27,084 nt of DNA from assembly GCA_964342835.1 (NCBI GenBank), contig CAYFGJ010000003.1:1-27084 (forward strand). Direction: 5' to 3'. This stretch comes from GCA-2716945 sp964342835. GTDB lineage: Bacteria; Pseudomonadota; Gammaproteobacteria; GCA-002705445; GCA-002716945. Under the pieces are notes generated by a model. That model did not search any database. It was not told where the DNA came from and saw only the letters and a program-made list of their open reading frames with translations. Made by a program: the position numbers and the translations under genes. Positions 8,303 to 15,983 of this stretch are shown piece after piece (the first letter of the stretch is position 1; every line of letters begins with the position of its first letter).

Positions 8303-9610
8303 ATGATGGATCATTCACATAGTATAGCAATAAATGATTCAAATGAGTTGTCAGGAACTATAGTAATTCCTGGAGACAAATCAATCACTCATCGTTCTAT
8401 AATTATGGGATCATTATGCGAAGGTACTCTTAAAGTATCTAATTATTTAGATTCAGAAGATTGTAATAATACAATCGAGGCAATGCAAAACTTAGGTGTT
8501 GATATTATAAAAAATAAAGATCATCTATTAATTAATGGAAAAGGACTTAATTCATTAAAAGCGCCAAAAAAAATAATCAATGCTGGAAATTCAGGAACAC
8601 TTGCAAGATTATTAATTGGTGTATTGGCTATGCAACCATTTGAATCTAAAATTATTGGCGATTCATCTTTATCTAATAGACCAATGCAGCGTATTATAGA
8701 TCCATTATCTGAAATGGGTGCTAATATATCATCAATAAATGGAATGCTACCGATAAAGATCATACCTTCTGAAAAAATTAGTAATATTAAATTTATATCC
8801 AAAATTGCTAGTTCACAATTAAAATCTGCAATATTATTAGCGTCACTGTATCCTGAAGGAGAATCAATGATTGAAGAAAGTATCAAGACTCGTGATCACA
8901 CAGAAAATCTTTTGAAGTATTTAAACTACCAAATTAATATCGAAGATAAGACAATTTATCTTGTTGGACAAAAAAAAATGATTGCTAAAGATATATCTGT
9001 ACCATCAGATATATCTTCAGCAGCTTTTTTTATAGTTGCAGCATTAATAACAAATAAATCTGATGTAATTTTAAAGAATATTGGAGTCAATCATTTGCGT
9101 ACAGGTATTATTGATGTTCTTCTTGAAATGGGAGCAGAAATTAAAATTTTAAATAAAAAGACTGATGGATTTGAAGAGTTTGCAGATATACAAGTTAAAT
9201 CATCACAACTAAAACCTATAAATTTGAAAGGCAAAATAACATCAAGATTAATTGATGAATTCCCTATACTTTTTATTGCCTGTGCTACTTGTAAAGGTAT
9301 TTCAAGAATTGAAAATATACAAGAATTAAAATTCAAAGAAAGTAATAGAATTGAATCGATGCAAATAGGCTTAAAGAAACTAGGAATAAGTGTAAAAACC
9401 ACATCAGATTCTATAGAAATCGAAGGAGGTAAAATACAAGGAGGAATAGTTGATAGTTTTCAAGATCATAGAGTTGCTATGTCTTTTTTAATTGCTGGAT
9501 TAGTATCTCAAAAACCTATTACAGTAATTAATACATCTAATATAAACACATCCTTCCCTAATTTCTTTTCTACTTTAAAAGAACAGAATATAAAATTATA
9601 TAAAATATGA
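8303..9610 (+). CDS. aroA: EPSP synthase (3-phosphoshikimate 1-carboxyvinyltransferase)
   Basis: The 435-residue enzyme joins shikimate-3-phosphate and PEP to give EPSP in the shikimate pathway. Motifs are GDKSITHRS (24-32), GNSGT (95-99), SNRPM, SSQLK (170-174), RDHTE (197-201), IDEFP and QDHRVAMSF. RDHTE and GDKS fit the class II type (CP4, Bacillus), whereas E. coli-type enzymes have a different block there. The glycine equivalent to E. coli Gly96 is kept in GNSGT, so glyphosate tolerance cannot be assumed. There are two tandem ATGs (8303 and 8306); either may be used. Its TGA overlaps the cmk ATG by 4 bp. Confidence 0.96.
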   Translation: MMDHSHSIAINDSNELSGTIVIPGDKSITHRSIIMGSLCEGTLKVSNYLDSEDCNNTIEAMQNLGVDIIKNKDHLLINGKGLNSLKAPKKIINAGNSGTLARLLIGVLAMQPFESKIIGDSSLSNRPMQRIIDPLSEMGANISSINGMLPIKIIPSEKISNIKFISKIASSQLKSAILLASLYPEGESMIEESIKTRDHTENLLKYLNYQINIEDKTIYLVGQKKMIAKDISVPSDISSAAFFIVAALITNKSDVILKNIGVNHLRTGIIDVLLEMGAEIKILNKKTDGFEEFADIQVKSSQLKPINLKGKITSRLIDEFPILFIACATCKGISRIENIQELKFKESNRIESMQIGLKKLGISVKTTSDSIEIEGGKIQGGIVDSFQDHRVAMSFLIAGLVSQKPITVINTSNINTSFPNFFSTLKEQNIKLYKI

Positions 9611-10284
9611 AATCAGATATACCAATAATAACAATTGATGGTTTAAGTAGTTCTGGCAAAACCACAATATCTAAAATGTTATCAAAAAAAATGGGATGGA
9701 ATTTATTAGATAGTGGAAAATTATATAGAGCAATAGGCTATCTTGTTAATAAAAAGTCCATAGATATAAAACAAAAGTCAAAAGTGGAATCATTAATTCA
9801 AAATTTAAAACTAGATACATCTTTTGGAGAAACTGAATATAAAATCTTTTATATAAATGAAGATATTAGTATATATTTAGAAAATGAAGAAATTGGAGTT
9901 TACGCATCACAAGTAGCTAAATTAGAATATATAAGAAGTATGTTGTTACCCCTACAACATTCTAGTTTAAAAAAACCAGGGTTAATTGCTAATGGGAGAG
10001 ATATGGGAACCAAAGTTTTTCCTAATGCTCAACTCAAATTATTTTTTACTGCATCTCTAGAAATTAGAGCTAAAAGAAGATTTTTAGAAATGAAAGATAC
10101 TGGAAAACACAAGAACTTAGAGGAAATTCTTAAGTCTCTCCAAGAACGCGATGAAAGCGATATTAATCGTAAGATATCACCATTAATACCTGCCACTGAT
10201 GCTCAGATAATAGACTCTAGTAATTTAAATATTGAGACTGTTCTTGATAAAATATCTAAATTGTATACTATATCAGAAGCTTAA
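9607..10284 (+). CDS. cmk: Cytidylate kinase
   Basis: The 225-residue CMP/dCMP kinase has the P-loop GLSSSGKT at about 12-19, DSGKLYRAIG (NMP site), NGRDMGTKVFP and the lid/arginine region RDESDINRKISPLIPATDA. It recycles CMP and dCMP to their diphosphates. The usual DTGAMYR motif is DSGKLYR here, a mild variation. The position between aroA and rpsA is the standard gammaproteobacterial order. The ATG overlaps the aroA stop, indicating translational coupling. Confidence 0.96.
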   Translation: MKSDIPIITIDGLSSSGKTTISKMLSKKMGWNLLDSGKLYRAIGYLVNKKSIDIKQKSKVESLIQNLKLDTSFGETEYKIFYINEDISIYLENEEIGVYASQVAKLEYIRSMLLPLQHSSLKKPGLIANGRDMGTKVFPNAQLKLFFTASLEIRAKRRFLEMKDTGKHKNLEEILKSLQERDESDINRKISPLIPATDAQIIDSSNLNIETVLDKISKLYTISEA

Positions 10285-10290
10285 ATAGAA

Positions 10291-10295
10291 AGAGG
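10291..10295 (+). promoter_or_regulatory. Shine-Dalgarno of rpsA
   Basis: AGAGG lies 10 nt before the rpsA ATG in the short cmk-rpsA gap. It supports the start at 10306. Confidence 0.6.
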
Positions 10296-10305
10296 TAAGT
10301 TATTA

Positions 10306-11868
10306 ATGGATAATCATCAAGAATTTGAAACTTTATTTAAAGATAGTATTAGTAAAGTTGATATGACACCTGGATGTATTATTAAAGCGCAAGTTATAGA
10401 AATAAAAGATGATTTCGTTATTATCAATGCTGGCCTTAAATCAGAAGCTATTATATCAAAAAATCAATTCATTGATTCCGAAGGCAATCTAGAAGTCAAG
10501 ATTGGTGATAATGTTGAAGTCACATTAGATACTGTTGAGGATGGTTATGGTGCAACTATATTATCTAGAGAAAAAGCAAAAAGAATAAAAGTTTGGAAAG
10601 AATTAGAAGGTTATCAGCAGTCACAGGAAATTATTAAAGGAAAAGTATGTGGCAAAGTTAAAGGAGGATTTACAGTTGAACTAATGAATGTAAAAGCTTT
10701 TCTTCCTGGTTCACTTGTGGATATTAGACCATCTAAAGAGACAGATTATTTAGAAGGAAAAACATTAGATTTTAAAATTATTAAGATGGATAAAATTAGA
10801 AATAATATTGTTTTATCTAGAAAAGCAGTTTTGATGGATCAAAATACTTCACCAGAAGATATAGCTGAAAAATATACTGAAGGTAAAATTGTTAGCGGTT
10901 ATATAAAAAATTTAACAGATTATGGAGCTTTTATAGATCTAGGTGGCATTGATGGTTTGCTTCATATAACAGATATCTCTTGGAAGAGAATTAACCACCC
11001 AAGCGAAGTACTCAAAGTAGGTGAAGAAATTCAAGTAGTTGTTTTAAAGTATGATACCGAAAAAAATAGAGTTAGTTTAGGAATGAAACAATTAGGAGAT
11101 GATCCGTGGGATAAAGTATCAAAACAATTTGAACTTAATTCTAAGTATAAGGGGAAAGTTGTGAATATAGCTGATTATGGTGTATTCATAAACTTGGGAG
11201 ATAATATAGAAGGACTTATCAGAACATCCGAACTAGATTGGACTAACAAAAATGTTAATCCTAATAAAGTTTTGTCTATTGGCGATGATATAGAGGTCTT
11301 AGTAACAGAGATTGATAATGAGAAAAGAAGAATTTCTTTGAGTTATAAACAATGTTTAGAAAATCCTTGGGTTAAATTTGAAGGAAAACATAAAAAAGGA
11401 GATAAACTAGTAAGTGAAATTAAATCAGTAACTGATTTTGGTATATTTATTGGATTGGAAGGAAATATTGATGGTTTAATACATATAACAGATGTCGACG
11501 CCGGTAATAATCAAGAAGAAATATTAAGAAGTTATAAAAAAGGCGATAAGGTTGAAACTGTTATATTATCTATTGATTCAGAGAGAGAAAGAGTTTCGCT
11601 TGGAATAAAACAACTTATAGATGAAAAATTTAAAGAAATAACTGAAAAATACAAAGTACAAGATGAAATAAAATGTATAATAACAAATGTATCCGAAGAA
11701 GGAGTAAGCTTAAAAGTTGATAATCTTAATATTGGATTATTAAAATTAACACAAAAAGAGTTAAAAGAAGCTTTAGAGAAAGATTTGTATAAAACACAAG
11801 ATGAAATTTCATGTTTAGTCAAATCTTTTGACAAAAAAAATAAAAAAGTCGTTTTGTTAATAAAATAA
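10306..11868 (+). CDS. rpsA: 30S ribosomal protein S1
   Basis: The 520-residue protein consists of six S1 (OB-fold) repeats, at roughly 20-87, 105-171, 190-260, 277-347, 363-434 and 450-520. Repeats 3-5 show the clear RNA-binding pattern of Asp-Tyr/Phe-Gly-(Ala/Val/Ile)-Phe followed by a GL(L/I) strand, for example DYGAFIDLGGIDGLLHITD. S1 binds mRNA leaders and helps unfold them on the 30S subunit. The protein ends with repeat 6 and lacks the roughly 35-residue tail of E. coli S1 (557 residues). The ihfB ATG follows the TAA directly with no gap. Confidence 0.97.
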   Translation: MDNHQEFETLFKDSISKVDMTPGCIIKAQVIEIKDDFVIINAGLKSEAIISKNQFIDSEGNLEVKIGDNVEVTLDTVEDGYGATILSREKAKRIKVWKELEGYQQSQEIIKGKVCGKVKGGFTVELMNVKAFLPGSLVDIRPSKETDYLEGKTLDFKIIKMDKIRNNIVLSRKAVLMDQNTSPEDIAEKYTEGKIVSGYIKNLTDYGAFIDLGGIDGLLHITDISWKRINHPSEVLKVGEEIQVVVLKYDTEKNRVSLGMKQLGDDPWDKVSKQFELNSKYKGKVVNIADYGVFINLGDNIEGLIRTSELDWTNKNVNPNKVLSIGDDIEVLVTEIDNEKRRISLSYKQCLENPWVKFEGKHKKGDKLVSEIKSVTDFGIFIGLEGNIDGLIHITDVDAGNNQEEILRSYKKGDKVETVILSIDSERERVSLGIKQLIDEKFKEITEKYKVQDEIKCIITNVSEEGVSLKVDNLNIGLLKLTQKELKEALEKDLYKTQDEISCLVKSFDKKNKKVVLLIK

Positions 11869-12159
11869 ATGAACCTTAATAAATCAGAACTAATATCTAA
11901 TTTATCAAAAAGACATAAATCGTATAATAAATCAGATGTAGAATTTTCTGTAAGAAAAATATTAGATTATATGTCAAAATCATTATATTCTGGAGAAAGA
12001 ATTGAAATCAGAGGATTTGGAACTTTCTCTCTTCATGAACACAATTCCAGAACTGCTAGGAATCCTAAAACAGGAGAATCTGTTGCTCTACAAAAAAGAT
12101 TTACAGTTCATTTTAAACCTAGCAAAGAACTCAAAAAAAGAGTAAATAATAAAAATTAA
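11869..12159 (+). CDS. ihfB: Integration host factor subunit beta
   Basis: The 96-residue member of the HU/IHF family has the DNA-intercalating beta-arm block TARNPKTGE and the FKPSKELKKRV C-terminus. EIRGFGTFSL is the conserved core. Position right after rpsA identifies it as the beta subunit (himD) rather than HU. It would pair with IhfA, which is not in this window, to bend DNA. It abuts the rpsA stop without a gap. Confidence 0.93.
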   Translation: MNLNKSELISNLSKRHKSYNKSDVEFSVRKILDYMSKSLYSGERIEIRGFGTFSLHEHNSRTARNPKTGESVALQKRFTVHFKPSKELKKRVNNKN

Positions 12160-12202
12160 CCTCTTCTCATCTGTTATATATATATTACAATAAGGTATTA
12201 TT

Positions 12203-12496
12203 ATGTTTAGATTTTTAATATTTATTCTAACAATTGCAATAATTGGTATGTCTGTAACTATATCAACTTTAAATACTAGTGATGTTCAGGTAGATCTACA
12301 TTTTGTTACATATACAGCTCCATTACCATTTTTCTTATTAATCAGTTTTTTTATAGGTTGTTTACTAACTCTTCTATTTTTCTTATCAGCATACGTCAAA
12401 CATAAGCATGAAAATATAAATTTAAGAAAGAGTAATAAAATTAAGGAAGATGAGATTGATAATCTGAGGAAAAGTCCGCTCAGAGAAGATAGATAA
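12203..12496 (+). CDS. lapA: LapA family membrane protein (DUF1049)
   Basis: The 97-residue protein has two predicted membrane segments, about 3-20 and 42-66, followed by a charged, probably coiled-coil cytoplasmic tail. This matches LapA (YciS) in length and topology. It sits directly before lapB and pyrF, the conserved lapA-lapB-pyrF order. LapA takes part in control of lipopolysaccharide assembly with LapB. AAGG at 12192-12195 is its ribosome-binding site. The 43-bp gap before it contains an alternating TA tract, and TATATT at 12181-12186 could serve as a weak internal -10. Confidence 0.87.
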   Translation: MFRFLIFILTIAIIGMSVTISTLNTSDVQVDLHFVTYTAPLPFFLLISFFIGCLLTLLFFLSAYVKHKHENINLRKSNKIKEDEIDNLRKSPLREDR

Positions 12497-13665
12497 TGAC
12501 AAATATAATAATTGTACTCTTAATAATATTTTTATTATCAATAGCATATATATATAGAAAGCCAGAAAACAAAAGAACTAAAACTGTTTTAAATGCTGAA
12601 TATTATAGAGGTCTCAATTACTTGTTAAGTAATGAGGAAGAGAAAGCTCTTAAAATTTTTACTGCATTAATAGAAGTTGATAGTTCTACAATAGAAACCC
12701 ATCTAGCATTAGGTGGATTATATAGAAGGCGTGGTGAATTTGATAAAGCTATATTAATTCATCAAAATTTATTATCTAGACCGACATTGGAACAAGAATT
12801 AAAAAATCAAGCAAATTATGAATTGGCAAGAGACTTTTTTTCAGCTGGACTTTATGATAGATCAGAGAAAATTTTTAAAGACTTATCAGAGAATAAAACA
12901 TACCGACAATCTTCGCTTGAATATTTATTATTAATATATGAATTGATTAAAGATTGGGATAGGGCAATAGATTTTGCAAAAAATTTAGGAGTAGATAAAT
13001 ACAACGAAATAACAATTGATACTTTGATTGCACAATATCATTGTGAAAAATCTGATGTGTATTTATCGGCTAACGAAATTGATAGAGCGATTGCTATATC
13101 AAAAAAAGCATTGAAAATAAATCCACAATGTATAAGAGCAAATATTCAATTAGCTGAAAATAATCTAAATAATGATATGAAGACATCCATTGAATATTAT
13201 TTAGATATCATCAATCAAGATGTAAAATTTAGTTTCTTTGTTATTACTAAAATTCTAGATATAGCAAAGCATTTGAATAATGAAGATTTTATAAATAATA
13301 TTATAGAGAGAATTACAAAGAATGATAATTTAGATTTTTTACCAGAAATTTATATATATTTGTATCATCAAAACAATAAAGAATCTGCAGAATTTTATGC
13401 TAGTAAATATGAGAAAACAAGCAATTTAAACAAATTCATAATTAATCTTACTAGGATTCAACTTTTATCTCCGGATGAAGAAACAGATCTCACATTGAAC
13501 ATTGCAGAATCATTTAATGCACTAAATTTACATCATTTAGGATTTATATGTAGTAATTGCGGATATAAAACGAAAACTTTAAATTGGAATTGTCCGAGTT
13601 GTAATAAGTGGGAATCAATTGTTCCAAATTCATTACTTGATATACTAGATAATAAAAGTGAGTAA
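12496..13665 (+). CDS. lapB: LPS assembly protein LapB (TPR and rubredoxin-like zinc ribbon)
   Basis: The 389-residue protein has an N-terminal membrane anchor (about 4-21), a long array of degenerate TPR helices (about 35-340) and a C-terminal zinc ribbon with Cys352, Cys355, Cys366 and Cys369 (CSNC and CPSC). This architecture is diagnostic for LapB (YciM), which is known to promote FtsH-dependent turnover of LpxC and so set the LPS level. Its ATG shares one base with the lapA TAA. Its length equals E. coli LapB (389). Confidence 0.95.
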   Translation: MTNIIIVLLIIFLLSIAYIYRKPENKRTKTVLNAEYYRGLNYLLSNEEEKALKIFTALIEVDSSTIETHLALGGLYRRRGEFDKAILIHQNLLSRPTLEQELKNQANYELARDFFSAGLYDRSEKIFKDLSENKTYRQSSLEYLLLIYELIKDWDRAIDFAKNLGVDKYNEITIDTLIAQYHCEKSDVYLSANEIDRAIAISKKALKINPQCIRANIQLAENNLNNDMKTSIEYYLDIINQDVKFSFFVITKILDIAKHLNNEDFINNIIERITKNDNLDFLPEIYIYLYHQNNKESAEFYASKYEKTSNLNKFIINLTRIQLLSPDEETDLTLNIAESFNALNLHHLGFICSNCGYKTKTLNWNCPSCNKWESIVPNSLLDILDNKSE

Positions 13666-13676
13666 AATATAAATAT

Positions 13677-14405
13677 ATGTATGAAAAGAACATAATAGTT
13701 GCACTTGATTATGATGATGAAAACAAGATTTATGAATTATGTAATCAAATTGATCCATCTTTATGTAGACTTAAAATTGGGAAACAAGCTTTTACTAAAT
13801 TTGGACCTAAGTTAGTTCAAAATCTCCAAGAAAAAAAATTTGAAATTTTTTTAGATCTAAAGTTTCATGATATACCAACTACTGTATACAAAGCTTGTAT
13901 AGAAGCATTTGGTTTAGGTATATGGATGTTAAATGTACATCTTCTAGGAGGAGTAGAAATGGTAAATTCTGCTAGAAAAGCTAGAGATGAAGTCAATACT
14001 GAAGCAAAAATTATTGGAGTAACTCTTCTTACAAGCACTACTGATATTAGTTTACAAGAGTTAGGACTGAAAGAAAGATCGGATATAATCAAAGAACTTA
14101 CATTAATTGCATCAAAAACAAATATAGATGGTGTTGTATGTGCTCCAAAAGATATTAGTGTCATCAGAGAAGTTAATAAAAAGTTATTATTTGTAACTCC
14201 TGGAATTAGATTAGATACAAATAAAGATGAACATGTGCAAGCCTATACGCCACGTGAAGCAATAAAATTAGGGTCTGATTATTTAGTGATTGGCAGACCA
14301 ATATCTGAAGCATCTAATCCTAAGGATATAATGGAAAACATTATAAAAACAATTAATGAAATTTCAAATCAAAACGTATCAACTAAAGAAGGTCTAGATA
14401 CTTAA
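13677..14405 (+). CDS. pyrF: Orotidine 5'-phosphate decarboxylase
   Basis: The 242-residue TIM-barrel enzyme makes UMP from OMP. The catalytic block FLDLKFHDIPTTV contains Asp60, Lys62 and Asp65; the phosphate-binding regions TPGIR and VIGRP are present. The N-terminal IVALDYDD strand is typical of the family. It follows lapB by 11 bp, as in E. coli. The 3' end overlaps the convergent kinase gene by 12 bp, leaving no room for a conventional terminator. Confidence 0.96.
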   Translation: MYEKNIIVALDYDDENKIYELCNQIDPSLCRLKIGKQAFTKFGPKLVQNLQEKKFEIFLDLKFHDIPTTVYKACIEAFGLGIWMLNVHLLGGVEMVNSARKARDEVNTEAKIIGVTLLTSTTDISLQELGLKERSDIIKELTLIASKTNIDGVVCAPKDISVIREVNKKLLFVTPGIRLDTNKDEHVQAYTPREAIKLGSDYLVIGRPISEASNPKDIMENIIKTINEISNQNVSTKEGLDT

Positions 14406-15383
14406 AAGATCTAAGTAATCTTGTTTACCTGGTAGCTTCGCACCATAATGTTCAATAACTTTACCAGAACAAAAGTTTGCAAATTTCAGTGAATTTATTA
14501 CATCATTATTATTTTCTTTTCCATACATGAAAGCGGCAAGAAACATATCTCCAGCTCCAGTTAGATCAACAGGATTAGCTTTATTTGTTTTAGCACTAAT
14601 AGTGCCATTAGTATCAGAAAATAAAGATCCTTTTTCACCCAATGTAATTATAACTTCTTTAGAGTAATTTCTTAAAAATTTTACTGCTTGTGATAAATCG
14701 TCTGTTTTTGAAATATTATATGCTTCCTGCTCATTGCAAAAAACCATATCAAGATTTTGTTCCATTAGCATCATTATGTTTTCATGAAAAAATTTCACAA
14801 TATTTGGATCAGATAAAGTTAATATTTTTTTTGTTTTGAATTCTGATGCTTTTTTAAATGCGTATTTAGCTACATTAGCTGTTGTAGTTGATGAAACTAA
14901 ATATCCTTCAATTAAAATATATTTAGAATTTTTTATCATTTCTATTGATACATCTTCATTTTTGAGATCTGAAGATGATCCTAAGTATGTATACATTGTT
15001 CTTTCATTATCGTCAGTAATTAATACTAAACATTCTCCTGTCTCATTCATGTTGGATTTTATGACTTTAGTAATTACACCAATTTCTTCTAGTGATTTGA
15101 TAAAAATGTTACCTGATTCATCATTCGTAACTTTCCCCGAAAAGGCTACACTTAAGTTTAACTGTGCTAGTGTATATATGGAGTTTGCAACAGAACCACC
15201 CGGCATAACTTTCATGTCTTTGAATTTATTTTTTATTTCTGTATGTATCCGGATATGATTTTCTCTGTCATTTAGTTCCATGCATCCTTTTGTTAAATTA
15301 ATTTCATTCAGAAAGTCTTCTGATACTCGATATTCATAATCTAATAATGCATTTCCAATCGCATATATAATCGAATTTTTCAT
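14394..15383 (-). CDS. PfkB-family carbohydrate/nucleoside kinase (adenosine kinase-like)
   Basis: The 329-residue ribokinase-fold protein has the N-terminal GG signature in VMPGGSVANS (Gly62-Gly63) and the C-terminal PfkB signature DLTGAGD, with Asp279 as the predicted catalytic base. SDPNIV and CNEQEA are family-typical. The domain most resembles the adenosine kinase subgroup common in proteobacteria, but fructokinase or another sugar kinase cannot be excluded. The start ATG lies only 7 nt beyond the 3' end of the upstream tRNA-Leu, with no room for its own Shine-Dalgarno outside the tRNA. Its tail overlaps the pyrF tail. Confidence 0.85.
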   Translation of the reverse strand: MKNSIIYAIGNALLDYEYRVSEDFLNEINLTKGCMELNDRENHIRIHTEIKNKFKDMKVMPGGSVANSIYTLAQLNLSVAFSGKVTNDESGNIFIKSLEEIGVITKVIKSNMNETGECLVLITDDNERTMYTYLGSSSDLKNEDVSIEMIKNSKYILIEGYLVSSTTTANVAKYAFKKASEFKTKKILTLSDPNIVKFFHENIMMLMEQNLDMVFCNEQEAYNISKTDDLSQAVKFLRNYSKEVIITLGEKGSLFSDTNGTISAKTNKANPVDLTGAGDMFLAAFMYGKENNNDVINSLKFANFCSGKVIEHYGAKLPGKQDYLDLLSI

Positions 15384-15390
15384 AATCTTA

Positions 15391-15474
15391 TACCACTGAT
15401 CGGACTCGAACCGATACTCTCTTGCGAGAAAGGGATTTTGAATCCCTCGTGTCTACCAATTCCACCACAGTGGC
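15391..15474 (-). tRNA. tRNA-Leu (anticodon CAA)
   Basis: On the minus strand an 84-nt type II tRNA folds. The acceptor stem pairs GCCACTG with CAGTGGT. The D-arm contains GGTAGA. The anticodon stem AGGGA/TCCCT encloses loop TTCAAAA (anticodon CAA at 15440-15438), reading UUG. A long variable arm TCTC-GCAA-GAGA is followed by the T-arm ATCGG/CCGAT with loop TTCGAGT. The discriminator is A. The genomic 3' end continues TAAG, so CCA is not encoded and must be added. It lies 3 nt after the ABM-like gene and 7 nt before the kinase gene on the same strand. Pseudomonads also have a tRNA-Leu next to queA, as I recall. Confidence 0.96.
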
Positions 15475-15477
15475 GTC

Positions 15478-15921
15478 TTATTTGTTTTTTTCTTTAGCCT
15501 CTTGAGCTAATTTTGCCATTTCGGGTGTGTATGCTTCACCTTGCCATAGCATATCATACACAATTTCTTCATTACCATTTTCACATACATCTATTACTTT
15601 TTGAAAAAGAGGTTGAAAACTATCACTCTTATGAGAATTTTCATGATCTTCATAGGAATTCCAAAAAGTAATAATTAAAGCTTCCTTGTCTTTAAATTCA
15701 CTATCTAATGCCTTCCCTTTATCACTACCTTCATTAGATATCTGACCACTATTCAGTACAACCATACCACCAAGAAAACCAGTTTCAGAATGATATGTTT
15801 TGACATTTTCACACATCAGCGCAACCCTTTCTTGCAAATCATCAATAGTAAATTCTTCTTTAAGTATAACTCTATTGATTGTAACAATACCGCCATGTGG
15901 AAAATTATTAATGAGTGTCAT
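15478..15921 (-). CDS. Putative antibiotic biosynthesis monooxygenase (ABM)-like, dimeric alpha-beta barrel protein
   Basis: The 147-residue protein has an ABM-like pattern: a VTINRVILKEEF strand, a helix, TGFLGGMVVL, LIITFWNSYEDHENSH and SFQPLFQKV. This suggests a ferredoxin-like dimeric alpha-beta barrel. Some family members oxidise quinols or degrade haem; many have no known role, and I cannot assign a substrate here. No signal peptide is seen. Its stop lies 3 nt before the tRNA-Leu, so gene, tRNA and kinase are probably one transcript. It is divergent from queA with a 62-bp shared promoter region. Confidence 0.65.
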   Translation of the reverse strand: MTLINNFPHGGIVTINRVILKEEFTIDDLQERVALMCENVKTYHSETGFLGGMVVLNSGQISNEGSDKGKALDSEFKDKEALIITFWNSYEDHENSHKSDSFQPLFQKVIDVCENGNEEIVYDMLWQGEAYTPEMAKLAQEAKEKNK

Positions 15922-15930
15922 GACTCAATT

Positions 15931-15957
15931 AATATCAAATTTCTTTTTGAAATGCAA
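15931..15957 (-). promoter_or_regulatory. Weak candidate promoter of the ABM/tRNA-Leu/kinase unit
   Basis: On the minus strand TTGCAT (15957-15952), a 15-nt spacer and GATATT (15936-15931), ending 9 nt before the ATG. The match is poor, and TATTAA two bases downstream is an alternative -10. Its -35 shares a base with the -35 of the divergent queA promoter. Confidence 0.35.
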
Positions 15958-15974
15958 TCATTGTATTTTATAAT
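15947..15974 (+). promoter_or_regulatory. Sigma70 promoter of the queA-tgt-yajC-secDF unit, near-leaderless
   Basis: TTGAAA (15947-15952), a 16-nt spacer and a consensus TATAAT (15969-15974). The -10 ends 9 nt before the queA ATG, predicting a leader of 2-3 nt. No Shine-Dalgarno is present. Confidence 0.7.
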
Positions 15975-15983
15975 TTTTATACC

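Noticed and set aside
8521..8886. Open antisense frame inside aroA, and similar ones inside gyrA, ihfB-proximal rpsA, secD and hscA
   Set aside because: They lie wholly within well-conserved genes on the other strand, show no family motifs, and are expected in AT-rich coding DNA.
12171..12187. Alternating TA tract before lapA as a repeat element
   Set aside because: It is short and ordinary for AT-rich DNA; at most it contributes to a weak internal promoter.
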